Shown here piece after piece: positions 1-8,434 of a stretch of 64,000 nucleotides of DNA. Source of the stretch: Chloroflexota bacterium (GTDB lineage Bacteria; Chloroflexota; Limnocylindria; Limnocylindrales; CSP1-4); contig JAHBUZ010000023.1 in the NCBI GenBank assembly GCA_019637815.1, positions 1 to 64,000 on the forward strand. Reading direction: 5' to 3'. The position numbers were made by a program, and so were the translations under genes. Position 1 is the stretch's first letter, and the number at the start of each line of letters is the position of its first letter. The notes under the pieces were generated by a model that was not told the origin of the DNA, ran no database searches, and saw only the letters and a list, made by a program, of their open reading frames with translations.

Positions 1-2
1 GC

Positions 3-1187
3 ACCGGCAAGCTCAGCAACAGCTACGGGGTCCACGGCACCGGCACCCGGGGCGTCGTCGGCGACTCGACCGAGACCAACGGCTTCGGGCTCCACGGCAC
101 CGGCCACACCGGTGTCCGGGGCGTGGGCCAGATGTCGAACAGCTACGGCGTCCACGGCACCGGCAGCGCCAGGGGCGTCTTCGGTCGCTCGGGTGCGACC
201 GATGGAGAAGGCGCCCGGGGCCAGGCGGCTGGCATCAACGGCATCGGCGTCCGCGGCGTGGCGACCGGCACCAACGGTGTCGGCGTCCAGGGCGCCGGCA
301 CCGGCTGGGGCGTCGTCGGCCGATCGACCACGGTCGGTGGCGAGGGTGTCCGGGGGGAGTCGACCGGCAACGAAGGCTTCGGGGTCCGCGGTGTCGCGGC
401 CGGCACCAACGGCTTCGGCGTCCATGGTGCCGGCCACACCGGTGTCCGGGGTGTCGGCTCCACCGCGTTCAACGACAGCTGGGGCGTCCACGGCACTGGC
501 CGCGCCCGCGGTGTCTTCGGCCGGTCGACCCGGACCAACGGCGAAGGCGTCCGCGGCGAGGCGGCCGGCACCAACGGCTTCGGGGTCCTCGGCCGATGGG
601 CGAGCGGTGAGCTCACGGGGGGCAGTGGTGTCCATGGTGCAGCGACGGGTACCGGAGGCGCCGGGGTCCATGGCGTGGCCCGCAACAACGCCTGGGCGGG
701 GTACTTCGACGGAGGAGTCAGGACGGCGCGCCTCAGCAAGTCCTCCGGCTCGTTCCTCATCGACCATCCGCTCGACCCGGCGAACCGGTACCTCGCCCAC
801 TCGTTCGTCGAGTCGCCGGACATGCTCAACGTCTACAGCGGCACGGTGAAGCTGAACGCGAAGGGCCGCGCGACCGTCCGCCTGCCGCGCTACTTCGAGG
901 CGCTCAACTCGGACCACCGCTATCAGCTGACGCCCATCGGCGCGCCCGGGCCGGGCCTCCACGTCGCCCGGAAGGTGGAAGGCAACCGCTTCGTCATCGC
1001 GGGGGGAACGCCTGGACAGGAGGTGTACTGGCAGGTGACCGGCGTCCGCCAGGACGCCCACGCGAAGCGGAACCCCATCAGGGTCGACTACGCGAAGCCG
1101 AAGCGGGATCGGGGCAGGTACCTCAACCCCGAGGTGCATGGGCAGCCCGCCACTGCCGCCATCGGCCACGCGGAGCCGCCTGCGTGA
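3..1187 (+). CDS. Repetitive Gly-rich surface-type protein, 5' end missing
   Basis: The frame is open at the left edge, so the start lies outside the window; 394 codons are visible. Roughly the first 240 visible residues are an imperfect Gly-rich repeat (cores GVHGTG, GVRGV, TNGFGV about every 20-25 residues) likely to fold as a solenoid or fibre. The last ~150 residues are a globular domain beginning at SGSFLIDHPLDP and containing HSFVESPDMLNVYSG, ALNSDHRYQLTPIG and QVTGVRQD. From memory, this C-terminal domain ends repeat-rich proteins in several phyla, with no function I know of. A cell-surface or extracellular role is inference because the N-terminus is not visible. A decayed copy of the same C-terminal domain follows directly. 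Confidence 0.8.
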   Translation, partial: TGKLSNSYGVHGTGTRGVVGDSTETNGFGLHGTGHTGVRGVGQMSNSYGVHGTGSARGVFGRSGATDGEGARGQAAGINGIGVRGVATGTNGVGVQGAGTGWGVVGRSTTVGGEGVRGESTGNEGFGVRGVAAGTNGFGVHGAGHTGVRGVGSTAFNDSWGVHGTGRARGVFGRSTRTNGEGVRGEAAGTNGFGVLGRWASGELTGGSGVHGAATGTGGAGVHGVARNNAWAGYFDGGVRTARLSKSSGSFLIDHPLDPANRYLAHSFVESPDMLNVYSGTVKLNAKGRATVRLPRYFEALNSDHRYQLTPIGAPGPGLHVARKVEGNRFVIAGGTPGQEVYWQVTGVRQDAHAKRNPIRVDYAKPKRDRGRYLNPEVHGQPATAAIGHAEPPA

Positions 1188-1321
1188 GCAGCCGGGCACC
1201 GCGAACCGGGTGCAGGAGCACGGGTGCCCATGGCTCTTGATCACGCACGCCGACCAGCTGGCCTGCTCCGGACAGTCATCACCGTTGGCCCAGGCCTCGC
1301 GACCCGATCGGCTCGGCGCCA

Positions 1322-1626
1322 GAGGCGGCACGGTTCGTCGGCGACGTCCACGTCCGGGGCAACGTCGCCCGTCCGGCGGCTCGTTCCTCATCGACCATGC
1401 GCTCGACCCGGCGGATCGCTATCTCGCCCACTCGTTCGTCGAGTCGCCGGACACGCGCAACGTGTACAGCGGCACGGTGCGGCTGAACAGCCGCGGGAGA
1501 GCCACCGTGCGCCTGCCGAAAGACAAGGGCAAGTACCTCGACCCGCAGGTCTTCGGGAAGAGGCGGACCGCCGGGATCGGCTATCTGGCGCTGCCGCGCG
1601 CCAGGGCCGCCAAGGCCGCTCGCTGA
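1322..1626 (+). pseudogene. Decayed second copy of the surface-protein C-terminal domain
   Basis: This stretch encodes a broken version of the end of the preceding gene. One frame from about 1322 reads RFVGDVHVRGNVA, the usual lead-in to the domain. The frame then shifts near 1370, and the next frame reads GSFLIDHALDP, HSFVESPDTRNVYSG and RATVRLP. The alignment then jumps straight to KGKYLDPQVFG, so the central ~80 residues (ALNSDHRY to QVTGVRQD in the neighbour) are deleted. A frameshift plus an internal deletion and no credible start indicate a pseudogene, probably left by tandem duplication. A short functional domain fused to an unrelated N-terminus is possible but less likely. Confidence 0.65.
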
Positions 1627-1763
1627 ACGGTCACGCCTCGGACGCATCGCCCGGCTCCACGGGTCGGGCGACGTGCCGGAGCGCTCGCATCCCCGAGGCT
1701 CCCCATGTGCACTAAGGAGCCGCGCAGCACCACGACCGAGGGGACCTCAGCGGACGCCTGATG

Positions 1764-2654
1764 TCAGGCGACGCCCGCCTCGAAGAGCGCGGTCGCGAAG
1801 GCGAACGCGAGGTCACGCAGCTCCATCCCCGCGGGAGCCATCACGAACGTGACCTCCAGGATGCCGCCCACGCCGGAGTCCACGAGCAGGCGCCGCTTCT
1901 CCTCCATCCAGAACCCCGTGCGACTGCCCACGTCCACGTACTCGCCCTCCTGGAGCGAGACGCGGAGCATCGAGAAGTCGCCGACCAGGACCCTCGCCTC
2001 CACGTCGATGTAGGAGTCCAGGATGTTGGCGGATCCGTCATCGCCGGTGCGCCATGCACAGTGGTCCGCATCACCGGTCACCTCGGCGATCCGCACACCC
2101 AGGACCCGGCCGGCAGCGGCTGCGCCGAATCGCGCGCAGATGGGGCCCTGCGCCGACTCGCCGGCCAGCACCGCGAGTCGCGGCACGACGATCTCGGCCG
2201 CCGCGACCAGCCACCCGCTCGGATCCTCGGCCGGGATGATGCCGTTGACCCGCAGGAGCCACGGCCCCACCACGACGATGACCTCCCGCTGCCCGACGCG
2301 ACCGGTGGTCCCCGCGATCGTCACATCGCGCACCTCCCCCGCGAGCGGTACCTCTGCCAGGGAGGCGGGCTTGGCCGCCACCGTGAGACGGGCCCCGGCG
2401 AACGGCAGGTCCGGCGGGCTCCCGGCGTAGTTGCAGGCGCCCGGGGAGCTGATGGCCAGCGTCAGGGTCACGTCCGGGTGGATCCCTGACAGCTCGTCCG
2501 TGGATGCCAGGACGCACGCGTCCGGAGGCAGGCGGACCCCACCCGAGGACCCGCCGCCCTGGACGACCGCCGAGGCGGGCCAGGCGGCCGACACCAGCAC
2601 CGAGGTCGCCAACACCGCGAGGCCGACCGATCGACGCATCATCCGTCGCAGCAT
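1764..2654 (-). CDS. Secreted protein, paralogue of the upstream gene
   Basis: The 296-residue product starts with a Sec signal peptide (MLRRMMRRSVGLAVLATSVL, cleavage near ASAVV). The mature part begins with PDACVLASTDEL and a later ACNY, the Cys/Thr-Glu pattern of small extracytoplasmic proteins resembling DUF3558. A second ICARFG/DHCAW block suggests two similar halves. I chose the ATG at 2654 because AGAGAGGG lies 6 bases upstream; a GTG at 2687 overlaps the upstream stop as GTGA and would hide this ribosome site inside the gene. The function is unknown. It shares layout and operon with the next gene, so the two may act together outside the cell. Confidence 0.7.
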   Translation of the reverse strand: MLRRMMRRSVGLAVLATSVLVSAAWPASAVVQGGGSSGGVRLPPDACVLASTDELSGIHPDVTLTLAISSPGACNYAGSPPDLPFAGARLTVAAKPASLAEVPLAGEVRDVTIAGTTGRVGQREVIVVVGPWLLRVNGIIPAEDPSGWLVAAAEIVVPRLAVLAGESAQGPICARFGAAAAGRVLGVRIAEVTGDADHCAWRTGDDGSANILDSYIDVEARVLVGDFSMLRVSLQEGEYVDVGSRTGFWMEEKRRLLVDSGVGGILEVTFVMAPAGMELRDLAFAFATALFEAGVA

Positions 2655-2683
2655 GGGGTCCCTCTCTTGCGTGGTCGCGATGG

Positions 2684-3598
2684 TCACTCGGCGGGTCCGA
2701 GGAATGACTGCACGAAGGCGTCCGAGCCGGTCGCATACACGGCCGCATCACCGATGACGAAGGCATACATGGGCTGCGCGGTCCCGGAGAAGAAGGGCTG
2801 CTCGATCTCGATGCGGGTGACCTGTCGGCCGCCGATCTCCACGACGGAGACCGGGGCGGTGGTCGCGGCAGGGAGCAGTGCGTTGAGCAGCAGGAGGCCA
2901 AGGGCCGACGGGTCCAGGCCTGGGACATGCGCGAGGATCGCGCTGCCGTCGGCGCCGTCCGAGCCGAGCACGAGCACCATGTCCGCAGTCGTCCGGCCCT
3001 GGGAGGCGAGGAGGCCCTGGAGCGCCTCGATCTCGGGTGTGCTGACATCATCGGCCGGGATCAGGTACCAGCCCGGGGCGCCACCGACGGTCTCGGGCAC
3101 GACCACCGGCGGCAGGAGCGCCGTGAGCCGTTCGACCACGGCCGGATCGGGACCCGGCGGGATCCGGGGGATGATGAGTGCGGCCAGCCTGGACATGTTC
3201 GCCCGCGTGTCCGGGCTGCCCCAGCCGTTCATGAACACGACCGATCGGTTCGCCGGCACGGCGAGATTGCCGCTGCTGTCCTGGTACCAGCCCGGGCCGC
3301 CCGCCACCGTCACGGCCTCACCTTCACCGTAGAGCGGTGTCACCTCGTCGAGCTCGACGCTCGTCATCACCGAGATGCTGATGTCGAAGTCACCCCTGAA
3401 GGTGCAGTAGTAGCGGGCCGAGTTGTCCCCGTAGCTCAGGCCGGCCCCGAGGAAGATGGCGTTCACCTCGTCGACCGTGACCATCGCGCAGGACGGTCCG
3501 CCGGCGGGGCTCTGGGCAGCGACGCCCGTGACGGTGGTGAGGCTCATGGCCATCGCAATGATCCAGGACAGCGTCACCGTACATCGCGTGGAGCGCAC
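2684..3598 (-). CDS. Secreted protein, first of a paralogous pair
   Basis: This 304-residue protein has an N-terminal signal peptide (about residues 1-28, ending VTGVAAQS) and then PSCAMVTVDEVNAIF, again the Cys-x-x-(T/S)-x-(D/E)-E pattern seen in its downstream neighbour, with a second Cys in YYCTFRG. The GTG start at 3598 has GAGGGA about 7 bases upstream. The two genes form one minus-strand unit. No catalytic motif is visible, so a structural or ligand-binding role outside the membrane is the most that can be said. The divergent aminotransferase shares the 190-bp upstream region. Confidence 0.7.
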   Translation of the reverse strand: MRSTRCTVTLSWIIAMAMSLTTVTGVAAQSPAGGPSCAMVTVDEVNAIFLGAGLSYGDNSARYYCTFRGDFDISISVMTSVELDEVTPLYGEGEAVTVAGGPGWYQDSSGNLAVPANRSVVFMNGWGSPDTRANMSRLAALIIPRIPPGPDPAVVERLTALLPPVVVPETVGGAPGWYLIPADDVSTPEIEALQGLLASQGRTTADMVLVLGSDGADGSAILAHVPGLDPSALGLLLLNALLPAATTAPVSVVEIGGRQVTRIEIEQPFFSGTAQPMYAFVIGDAAVYATGSDAFVQSFLGPAE

Positions 3599-3722
3599 GA
3601 TCAGTCCCTCGTTCCGACTGGGTGGACAGGAACCCCCGATGGGCGCTGAGTATCACGACCCGGGACCGCCGGTGCAAGCGGATCCGTGTCGAGACGCCAT
3701 GACTCCGTGTCCAGCCGCCACG

Positions 3723-3751
3723 TTCGTCGTCCGGCATACGGCGCCTATACT
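3723..3751 (+). promoter_or_regulatory. Candidate promoter of the aminotransferase gene
   Basis: TATACT at 3746-3751 is a good -10 box. TTCGTC at 3723-3728 lies 17 bp upstream as a weak -35. The start codon at 3786 is preceded by GGGAG at 3771-3775, giving a leader of about 28 bases. Confidence 0.45.
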
Positions 3752-3785
3752 CGGCAGGCCCACCCCAGCAGGGAGCCGATCCGCC

Positions 3786-5018
3786 ATGACCGTCGAGCCC
3801 GTCAGCGCCCCAGCCCCGACCGTCGACCACGGCGACGCAGGTGCGGCAGCGGGTGGTCGCCAGCGGCTGGCTCGTCGGGTCCTGGACGTGCCGCCCAGCG
3901 GCATCCGCAAGTTCTTCGACGTCATCGCGACCATGCCCGACGTCATCAGCCTGGGCATCGGTGAGCCGGACTTCACGACGCCACCGCAGGTCATCGAGGA
4001 GGGGGTCCGGTCGCTTCGGTCGGGCCGCACCCACTACACCAGCAACTACGGCACGATCGAGCTGCGGCGTGCCCTGGCTCGTCATCTCGAGCGCATGTAC
4101 GGCGTGGGCTACGACCCCGATGGTGAGATCCTGATCACGGTCGGGGCGTCGGAGGGCCTCGCCATCGCGCTGGCCGCGATCCTCGATCCCGGCGACGAGG
4201 TCATCCTCCACGAGCCGTCATATGTCGCGTACGTGCCGGGCATCGTGTTCGCGGGCGCCACGCCGGTGCGCGTGCCCACGAGCTCGGACCGGGAGTGGGC
4301 GCTCGACCCGGCTGCCCTGGAGGCGGCCATCACGCCGCGCACCAAGGCCATCTTCCTCGGATATCCGTGCAATCCGACCGGAGCCGTGCTGGATCCGATG
4401 ACCATCCGCGCGATCGCGGACATCGCCCAGCGGCATGACCTGCTGGTCATCAGCGATGAGATCTATGACCGCCTCGTGTATGGCGATCATCGTCACGAGG
4501 CGTTCAGCGCGCTGCCCGGCATGCGCGATCGGACCATCCTCCTCGGTGGCTTCTCCAAGGCGTACGCGATGACCGGCTGGCGCGTCGGCTATGCGTGCGC
4601 GCCTCGGGACCTCCTCGATGGCCTGCTCAAGGTCCACCAGTACCAGATCATGTCCGCGCCGACGACCGCCCAGGACGCCGCGCTCGTGGCGCTCACCGCT
4701 GCCGAGCCGGATGTGGTGCGGATGGTGGGCGAGTACGACCGGCGCCGACAGCTGTTCGTGGAGGGGATGCGTCGCATCGGGCTGCCGACGGTGGAGCCCA
4801 GGGGCGCGTTCTATGCCTTCCCGGACATCCGCTCCACCGGCCTCACGAGCGAGCAGGTGAGCGAGCGGCTGCTGTTCGAGCACCAGGTCGCGGTCATCCC
4901 CGGGTCGGCGTTCGGACCGTCGGGGGAGGGGTTCGTGCGTGCCAGCCTGGCGACGAGCTATGAGGGCATCGAGGAGGCGATCGGCCGCATCGAGCGCTTC
5001 GTGGGCACGCTGGGGTAG
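3786..5018 (+). CDS. Class I/II pyridoxal-phosphate aminotransferase
   Basis: The 410-residue product is a fold-type-I aminotransferase of the AspC/PatA-like group. Visible landmarks are the N-terminal SLGIGEPDF substrate motif, HYTSNYG, the GASEGLA phosphate region, the GYPCNPTG asparagine loop, ISDEIYDRL and the PLP-lysine motif GGFSKAYAMTGWR with Lys at about residue 258. It should transfer an amino group between an amino acid and a 2-oxoacid in the cytoplasm; the specificity cannot be read from the sequence. The frame extends further upstream, but ATG 3786 has a ribosome site (GGGAG) and a TATACT promoter just upstream and gives normal family length. Confidence 0.88.
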   Translation: MTVEPVSAPAPTVDHGDAGAAAGGRQRLARRVLDVPPSGIRKFFDVIATMPDVISLGIGEPDFTTPPQVIEEGVRSLRSGRTHYTSNYGTIELRRALARHLERMYGVGYDPDGEILITVGASEGLAIALAAILDPGDEVILHEPSYVAYVPGIVFAGATPVRVPTSSDREWALDPAALEAAITPRTKAIFLGYPCNPTGAVLDPMTIRAIADIAQRHDLLVISDEIYDRLVYGDHRHEAFSALPGMRDRTILLGGFSKAYAMTGWRVGYACAPRDLLDGLLKVHQYQIMSAPTTAQDAALVALTAAEPDVVRMVGEYDRRRQLFVEGMRRIGLPTVEPRGAFYAFPDIRSTGLTSEQVSERLLFEHQVAVIPGSAFGPSGEGFVRASLATSYEGIEEAIGRIERFVGTLG

Positions 5019-5056
5019 GGAACCGGTCGTCCGCGACCCTGCGTATGTCGCCGTCG

Positions 5057-5101
5057 TTGCGGAGTGACTACGGCAGAACCGTAGTATTTTTGCTACGGTA
5101 G
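5057..5101 (+). promoter_or_regulatory. AbiE promoter with three operator half-sites
   Basis: CTACGG at 5068-5073 and its inverse CCGTAG at 5079-5084 form an inverted repeat with a 5-base spacer. A third CTACGG lies at 5093-5098, where CTACGGTAG is nearly self-complementary. TAGTAT (5082-5087) is a -10 candidate inside the array, and TTGCGG (5057-5062) a possible -35 with a long 19-bp spacer. AbiEi antitoxins are known to repress their own operons by binding inverted repeats, so this is the expected autoregulatory site. Confidence 0.6.
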
Positions 5102-5121
5102 CGACATCGCATGGAGCCACC

Positions 5122-5670
5122 ATGGAACTGGCCCCGACCTACCGCAGGCGGCTGCGAGAGGTCGCCCATGATCAGCACGGATACATCACGACGCGCGATG
5201 CCCGACGACTCGGTGTCCCGGAGTTCGCGCTCCGTCAGCTCGCGGCATACGGCGGACTCGATCATGTCGCCCGCGGCGTCTACAGGTTCGATGACTTCGC
5301 GGTGACACCCACCTCCCAGTCCATGGAGGCGGTCCTCCGGGCTGGCGACGGAGCGCATCTCATCGGAGATGCTGTCCTTGCGTTGCATGGCTTGGCACTG
5401 GTGAATCCCGACCGCATCCGTGTGGGTGTCCCGCGTCGAGTCAGGGCGTCACTCCCACCGACGATCCGGGTCGAACGGAGATCGGACTCGGGCGACCTGA
5501 CGTCATATGAGGGCATACCAGCGACCACCGTGGCTCGGGCGATCATCGACTCGATCGGCGTGGTCCCGCGCGAGCGGTTGCGTGCGGCGATCACTGCGGC
5601 TCGGGAGCGTGGTCTCCTCCTCGAGCGAGAACGGGCCGCAGCCCTCGCCGCCCTCGATGATGGACCGTGA
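5122..5670 (+). CDS. abiEi: AbiEi-type antitoxin/transcriptional repressor
   Basis: The 182-residue protein has the AbiEi layout: an N-terminal winged helix (GYITTRDARRLGVPEFALRQ, then VARGVYRF) followed by the domain with AHLIGDAVLALHGL, VPRRVR and GIPATTVARAIID. In known type IV systems this protein represses the operon and counteracts the AbiEii nucleotidyltransferase. The ATG at 5122 has GGAG six bases upstream. Its stop overlaps the toxin start by four bases (GTGA), the usual translational coupling. The operator half-sites lie just upstream. Such pairs can give phage defence by abortive infection or stabilise DNA segments; which applies here is unknown. Confidence 0.82.
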   Translation: MELAPTYRRRLREVAHDQHGYITTRDARRLGVPEFALRQLAAYGGLDHVARGVYRFDDFAVTPTSQSMEAVLRAGDGAHLIGDAVLALHGLALVNPDRIRVGVPRRVRASLPPTIRVERRSDSGDLTSYEGIPATTVARAIIDSIGVVPRERLRAAITAARERGLLLERERAAALAALDDGP

Positions 5671-6545
5671 GTGGGCAGCCGCATGAGCCGGTCGTGAGGC
5701 GCGCCAAGCCCGCCAGCGTCCGGTCATTGCAGGCTCGGATCGCCAACATCGTCGGCAGGCGCTCTGGTCCGATGCGGAGCCTCGAGCTCGCGGTCGCGGA
5801 TGTGGTGGTCGGACAGATGCTGCCAGGTGGCGCGGCCAAGGGCGGCGGCGCGATGATGCTCCGGGTCGGTTATCGAGCCAGCCGAACGACCCGCGACCTC
5901 GACGTCGCTCGACCGCCCGACTGGAGTGTCGATGAGTTCGTCGAGCGGCTTGCGGAGCGTCTTCGTGACGGATGGGCAGGCTTCTCCGGCACCGTGGGCC
6001 AGCTCCCCGCACACATGCCACCGGACATGCCCGCCGCCTATGTGATGCGCCCGTTCGACGTGACGCTCGACTTCCTTGGGCGGAGATGGACCAGCGTGCG
6101 TCTCGAGATCGGCCATGACGAGCTCGGTGGCGTCGAGGATTCGTCTCCCCGGATGGCTCAGGAGATGATCGACGTATTCATGGAGCTTGGCCTGCCGGAG
6201 CCAGCGGCCGTGCCCGTCATCTCGACGGAGCTCCAGATCGCCCAGAAGCTGCATGCCTGCACCGCTGTGGGAACCAGGGGCGACAACGACAGGGCGCGTG
6301 ACCTCGTGGATATCCAGATCCTGATGGCCACATCCGAACCTGACATCGTCACGATGCGGAGACTGGCATCACGGCTCTTCGTGTCACGACGTGAGCAGTC
6401 GTGGCCACCGCGGCTCGAGCCAGGGCGTGACTGGCCGACGCTGTACGCGGCAGCAGCGGGCGACCTCGACGTGCTCGCGTTCCACGATGCGATGACGTGG
6501 ACCCGCGCGCTCATCGAGCGGATCGCAGGGTCGTCCAGCGGGTAG
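5667..6545 (+). CDS. abiEii: AbiEii-type nucleotidyltransferase toxin
   Basis: The 292-residue protein carries the AbiEii/AbiGii signature: KGGGAMMLR, then RTTRDLDVA (the DxD nucleotidyltransferase motif), a second acidic segment FDVTLDFLG, and the C-terminal KLHACTAV plus RARDLVDIQ motif. Known homologues act as nucleotidyltransferase toxins, in some cases on tRNA acceptor ends; the target here is not visible. It starts with GTG at 5667 inside the antitoxin stop (GTGA overlap), so the pair is one operon. All motif residues look intact, so the toxin is probably functional. Confidence 0.85.
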   Translation: MSGQPHEPVVRRAKPASVRSLQARIANIVGRRSGPMRSLELAVADVVVGQMLPGGAAKGGGAMMLRVGYRASRTTRDLDVARPPDWSVDEFVERLAERLRDGWAGFSGTVGQLPAHMPPDMPAAYVMRPFDVTLDFLGRRWTSVRLEIGHDELGGVEDSSPRMAQEMIDVFMELGLPEPAAVPVISTELQIAQKLHACTAVGTRGDNDRARDLVDIQILMATSEPDIVTMRRLASRLFVSRREQSWPPRLEPGRDWPTLYAAAAGDLDVLAFHDAMTWTRALIERIAGSSSG

Positions 6546-6665
6546 CTCGTGATCGGCCGGGTCATGTTCGGCCAGGATGGAGTCGGGTGGCGCGAACGCT
6601 GCGGCAACTGCCTCGGATCGCTGCGCCGAGCGCGGTATCTGCTGCCACTCGCCGGCTCGCCGTGC

Positions 6666-6678
6666 GACACTCTCGCTC
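6666..6678 (+). promoter_or_regulatory. -10-like box directly before gatB (leaderless candidate)
   Basis: GACACT at 6666-6671 ends seven bases before the GTG start of gatB. Transcription from this box would begin at or next to the start codon, and no ribosome-binding sequence precedes the gene. The same spacing recurs before several other genes in the window. Confidence 0.4.
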
Positions 6679-8154
6679 GTGACCACCAGCACCCTTCCCA
6701 GCGCCTCGGCCGCGACCCGCTATGAGGCGGTCATCGGCATCGAGTGCCATGTCCAGCTCCGCACCGCATCCAAGATGTTCTGCGGCTGCTCCACGGACTT
6801 CCAGGACGCGCGGCCGAACTCCCACACGTGCCCGGTCTGCCTGGCCATGCCGGGCACGCTGCCGGTCATCAATCGGCAGGCGGTGCGGCACGTGCTGGCC
6901 ACGGGCATCGCCATCGGCGCCACCATCCCCGCGGTCACGCGTTGGGATCGCAAGAACTACTTCTATCCGGACCTGCCCAAGGGCTACCAGATCAGCCAGT
7001 ACGACCTGCCGCTCGCGGAGCACGGGACCCTAACGGTCGATACGAGCGCCGGCCCCTTCACGGTGGGCATCACGCGCGCCCATCTGGAGGAGGACACGGC
7101 CCGACTCGGTCATGTCGTGCTGGACGACGGCCGACCGGCCAGCCTGGTCGACTTCAATCGCGCCGGCACGCCGCTCCTGGAGATCGTCACGGACCCGGTC
7201 ATCCGGACCGCCGAGCAGGCCCGGCGCTATGCCGAGGAGCTGCGGCTGCTGCTGGTCACCATCGGTGCCTCCGACGCTGCGATGGAGGACGGCCAGATGC
7301 GGGTGGAGGCGAACGTGTCGCTGCGACCCGTGGGCACCGAGGCGTTCGGCACCCGGATCGAGGTCAAGAACATGAACTCGTTCCGGAGCGTGGAGCGGGC
7401 CATCGAGTTCGAGATCGAGCGCCAGACCCGGGCACTGGAGACCGGTGAGCCACTCATCCAGGAGACCCGCGGCTGGGATGACGACCGGGGCGTCACGTAT
7501 CGGATGCGCGTCAAGGAGTCCTCGGACGACTATCGCTACTTCCCGGACCCGGACCTGCCACCCCTGCGCGTGGATGGTGGCTGGCTGGAGACGATCCGGG
7601 TGGCCATGCCGGAGCTGCCGGCGGCGCGTCGTGAGCGCTACGTGACGGAGCTGGGCTTGGCGCCCGCGGACGCGGTGACCATCGTGGCCGGCGGCAGCGA
7701 CTACTTCGAGCGGGCGGTCTCGTCACGGCCCGGGCTCGACGCGCGCCGGACCGCGAGTCTGTACACGGAGGTCGGCCTGCGCGCGGTCAAGGGTGATCCG
7801 ACGTTGCTGGAACAGCGCGATCCCGCCGAGCTGGGTCGGGTCTCGCAGCTGACGACGGCCGGGGAGCTGACCGGCGCGAACGCGAAGGAGGCGTACCAGC
7901 GCCACCTCGAGACCGGCGAGACCATCGACGCCATCGTGGCGGCGGCCGGCTACCAGCGCATCAGCGATGCGGGCGCCCTCCGGACGATCGTCGAGGGCGT
8001 GCTGGCGGCCAACCCAGCGGCGGTCGCGGATGTCCAGGCCGGCAAGGCCCAGGCCATGGGCTTCCTGACGGGACAGGTGATGAAGCAGACGCGCGGCCAG
8101 GCGGATGCCGCGACCGTGGGCGCGCTGCTCCGCGAGCTGCTCGGCCAGGGCTGA
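6679..8154 (+). CDS. gatB: Asp/Glu-tRNA(Asn/Gln) amidotransferase subunit B
   Basis: GatB binds mischarged Glu-tRNA(Gln) or Asp-tRNA(Asn) and, with GatA and GatC, converts it to the amide. The 491-residue product has YEAVIGIECHVQL at its start, paired cysteines in FCGCSTDF and HTCPVCLAMPG (the zinc site), RKNYFYPDLPKGYQISQYD, and the C-terminal YqeY-like domain ending in GFLTGQVMKQTRGQAD. The GTG at 6679 gives normal length and lies 14 codons before the conserved start; longer frames run into non-conserved sequence. gatA and gatC are not adjacent in this window. Two small genes follow closely and are probably co-transcribed. Confidence 0.95.
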   Translation: MTTSTLPSASAATRYEAVIGIECHVQLRTASKMFCGCSTDFQDARPNSHTCPVCLAMPGTLPVINRQAVRHVLATGIAIGATIPAVTRWDRKNYFYPDLPKGYQISQYDLPLAEHGTLTVDTSAGPFTVGITRAHLEEDTARLGHVVLDDGRPASLVDFNRAGTPLLEIVTDPVIRTAEQARRYAEELRLLLVTIGASDAAMEDGQMRVEANVSLRPVGTEAFGTRIEVKNMNSFRSVERAIEFEIERQTRALETGEPLIQETRGWDDDRGVTYRMRVKESSDDYRYFPDPDLPPLRVDGGWLETIRVAMPELPAARRERYVTELGLAPADAVTIVAGGSDYFERAVSSRPGLDARRTASLYTEVGLRAVKGDPTLLEQRDPAELGRVSQLTTAGELTGANAKEAYQRHLETGETIDAIVAAAGYQRISDAGALRTIVEGVLAANPAAVADVQAGKAQAMGFLTGQVMKQTRGQADAATVGALLRELLGQG

Positions 8155-8158
8155 CGTC

Positions 8159-8434
8159 ATGCTGCTGAACGTCGCCCTGTGGATCGGCGGGCTGGCGCTC
8201 CTGGGTGTCGGCATCTGGCAGGTGCGCCCACCCCTGGCGCGGTATCGATCGCTCCAGGCGACGGAGGCGAACCTGCGGCGCTACGACGACTGGCGCGGCC
8301 CGCGCCTCGTGGATGACTCGGTCCGCACCGGCGCCGACGAGATGCGCGACATGCTCCGGAGCCGCGTGCGACTGTGGGCAGCCGTCGCGATCGTGGGGGT
8401 GGTCCTGCTCGTGGCGGGCTTCCTCATCCGGTGA
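8159..8434 (+). CDS. Small two-segment membrane protein
   Basis: This 91-residue protein has one hydrophobic helix at about residues 1-22 (MLLNVALWIGGLALLGVGIW) and another at the C-terminus (about 70-90, AAVAIVGVVLLVAGFLIR). Between them is a charged stretch with paired Arg-Tyr motifs and ADEMRDMLRSR. It begins four bases after gatB and its stop overlaps the next start as GTGA, so the three genes form one unit. I do not recognise a family; a small inner-membrane protein is the safe description. Confidence 0.6.
   Translation: MLLNVALWIGGLALLGVGIWQVRPPLARYRSLQATEANLRRYDDWRGPRLVDDSVRTGADEMRDMLRSRVRLWAAVAIVGVVLLVAGFLIR

Noticed and set aside
3456..3785. Longer N-terminus of the aminotransferase
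   Set aside because: It overlaps the divergent secreted gene and its promoter and has no family similarity; TATACT and GGGAG precede ATG 3786.
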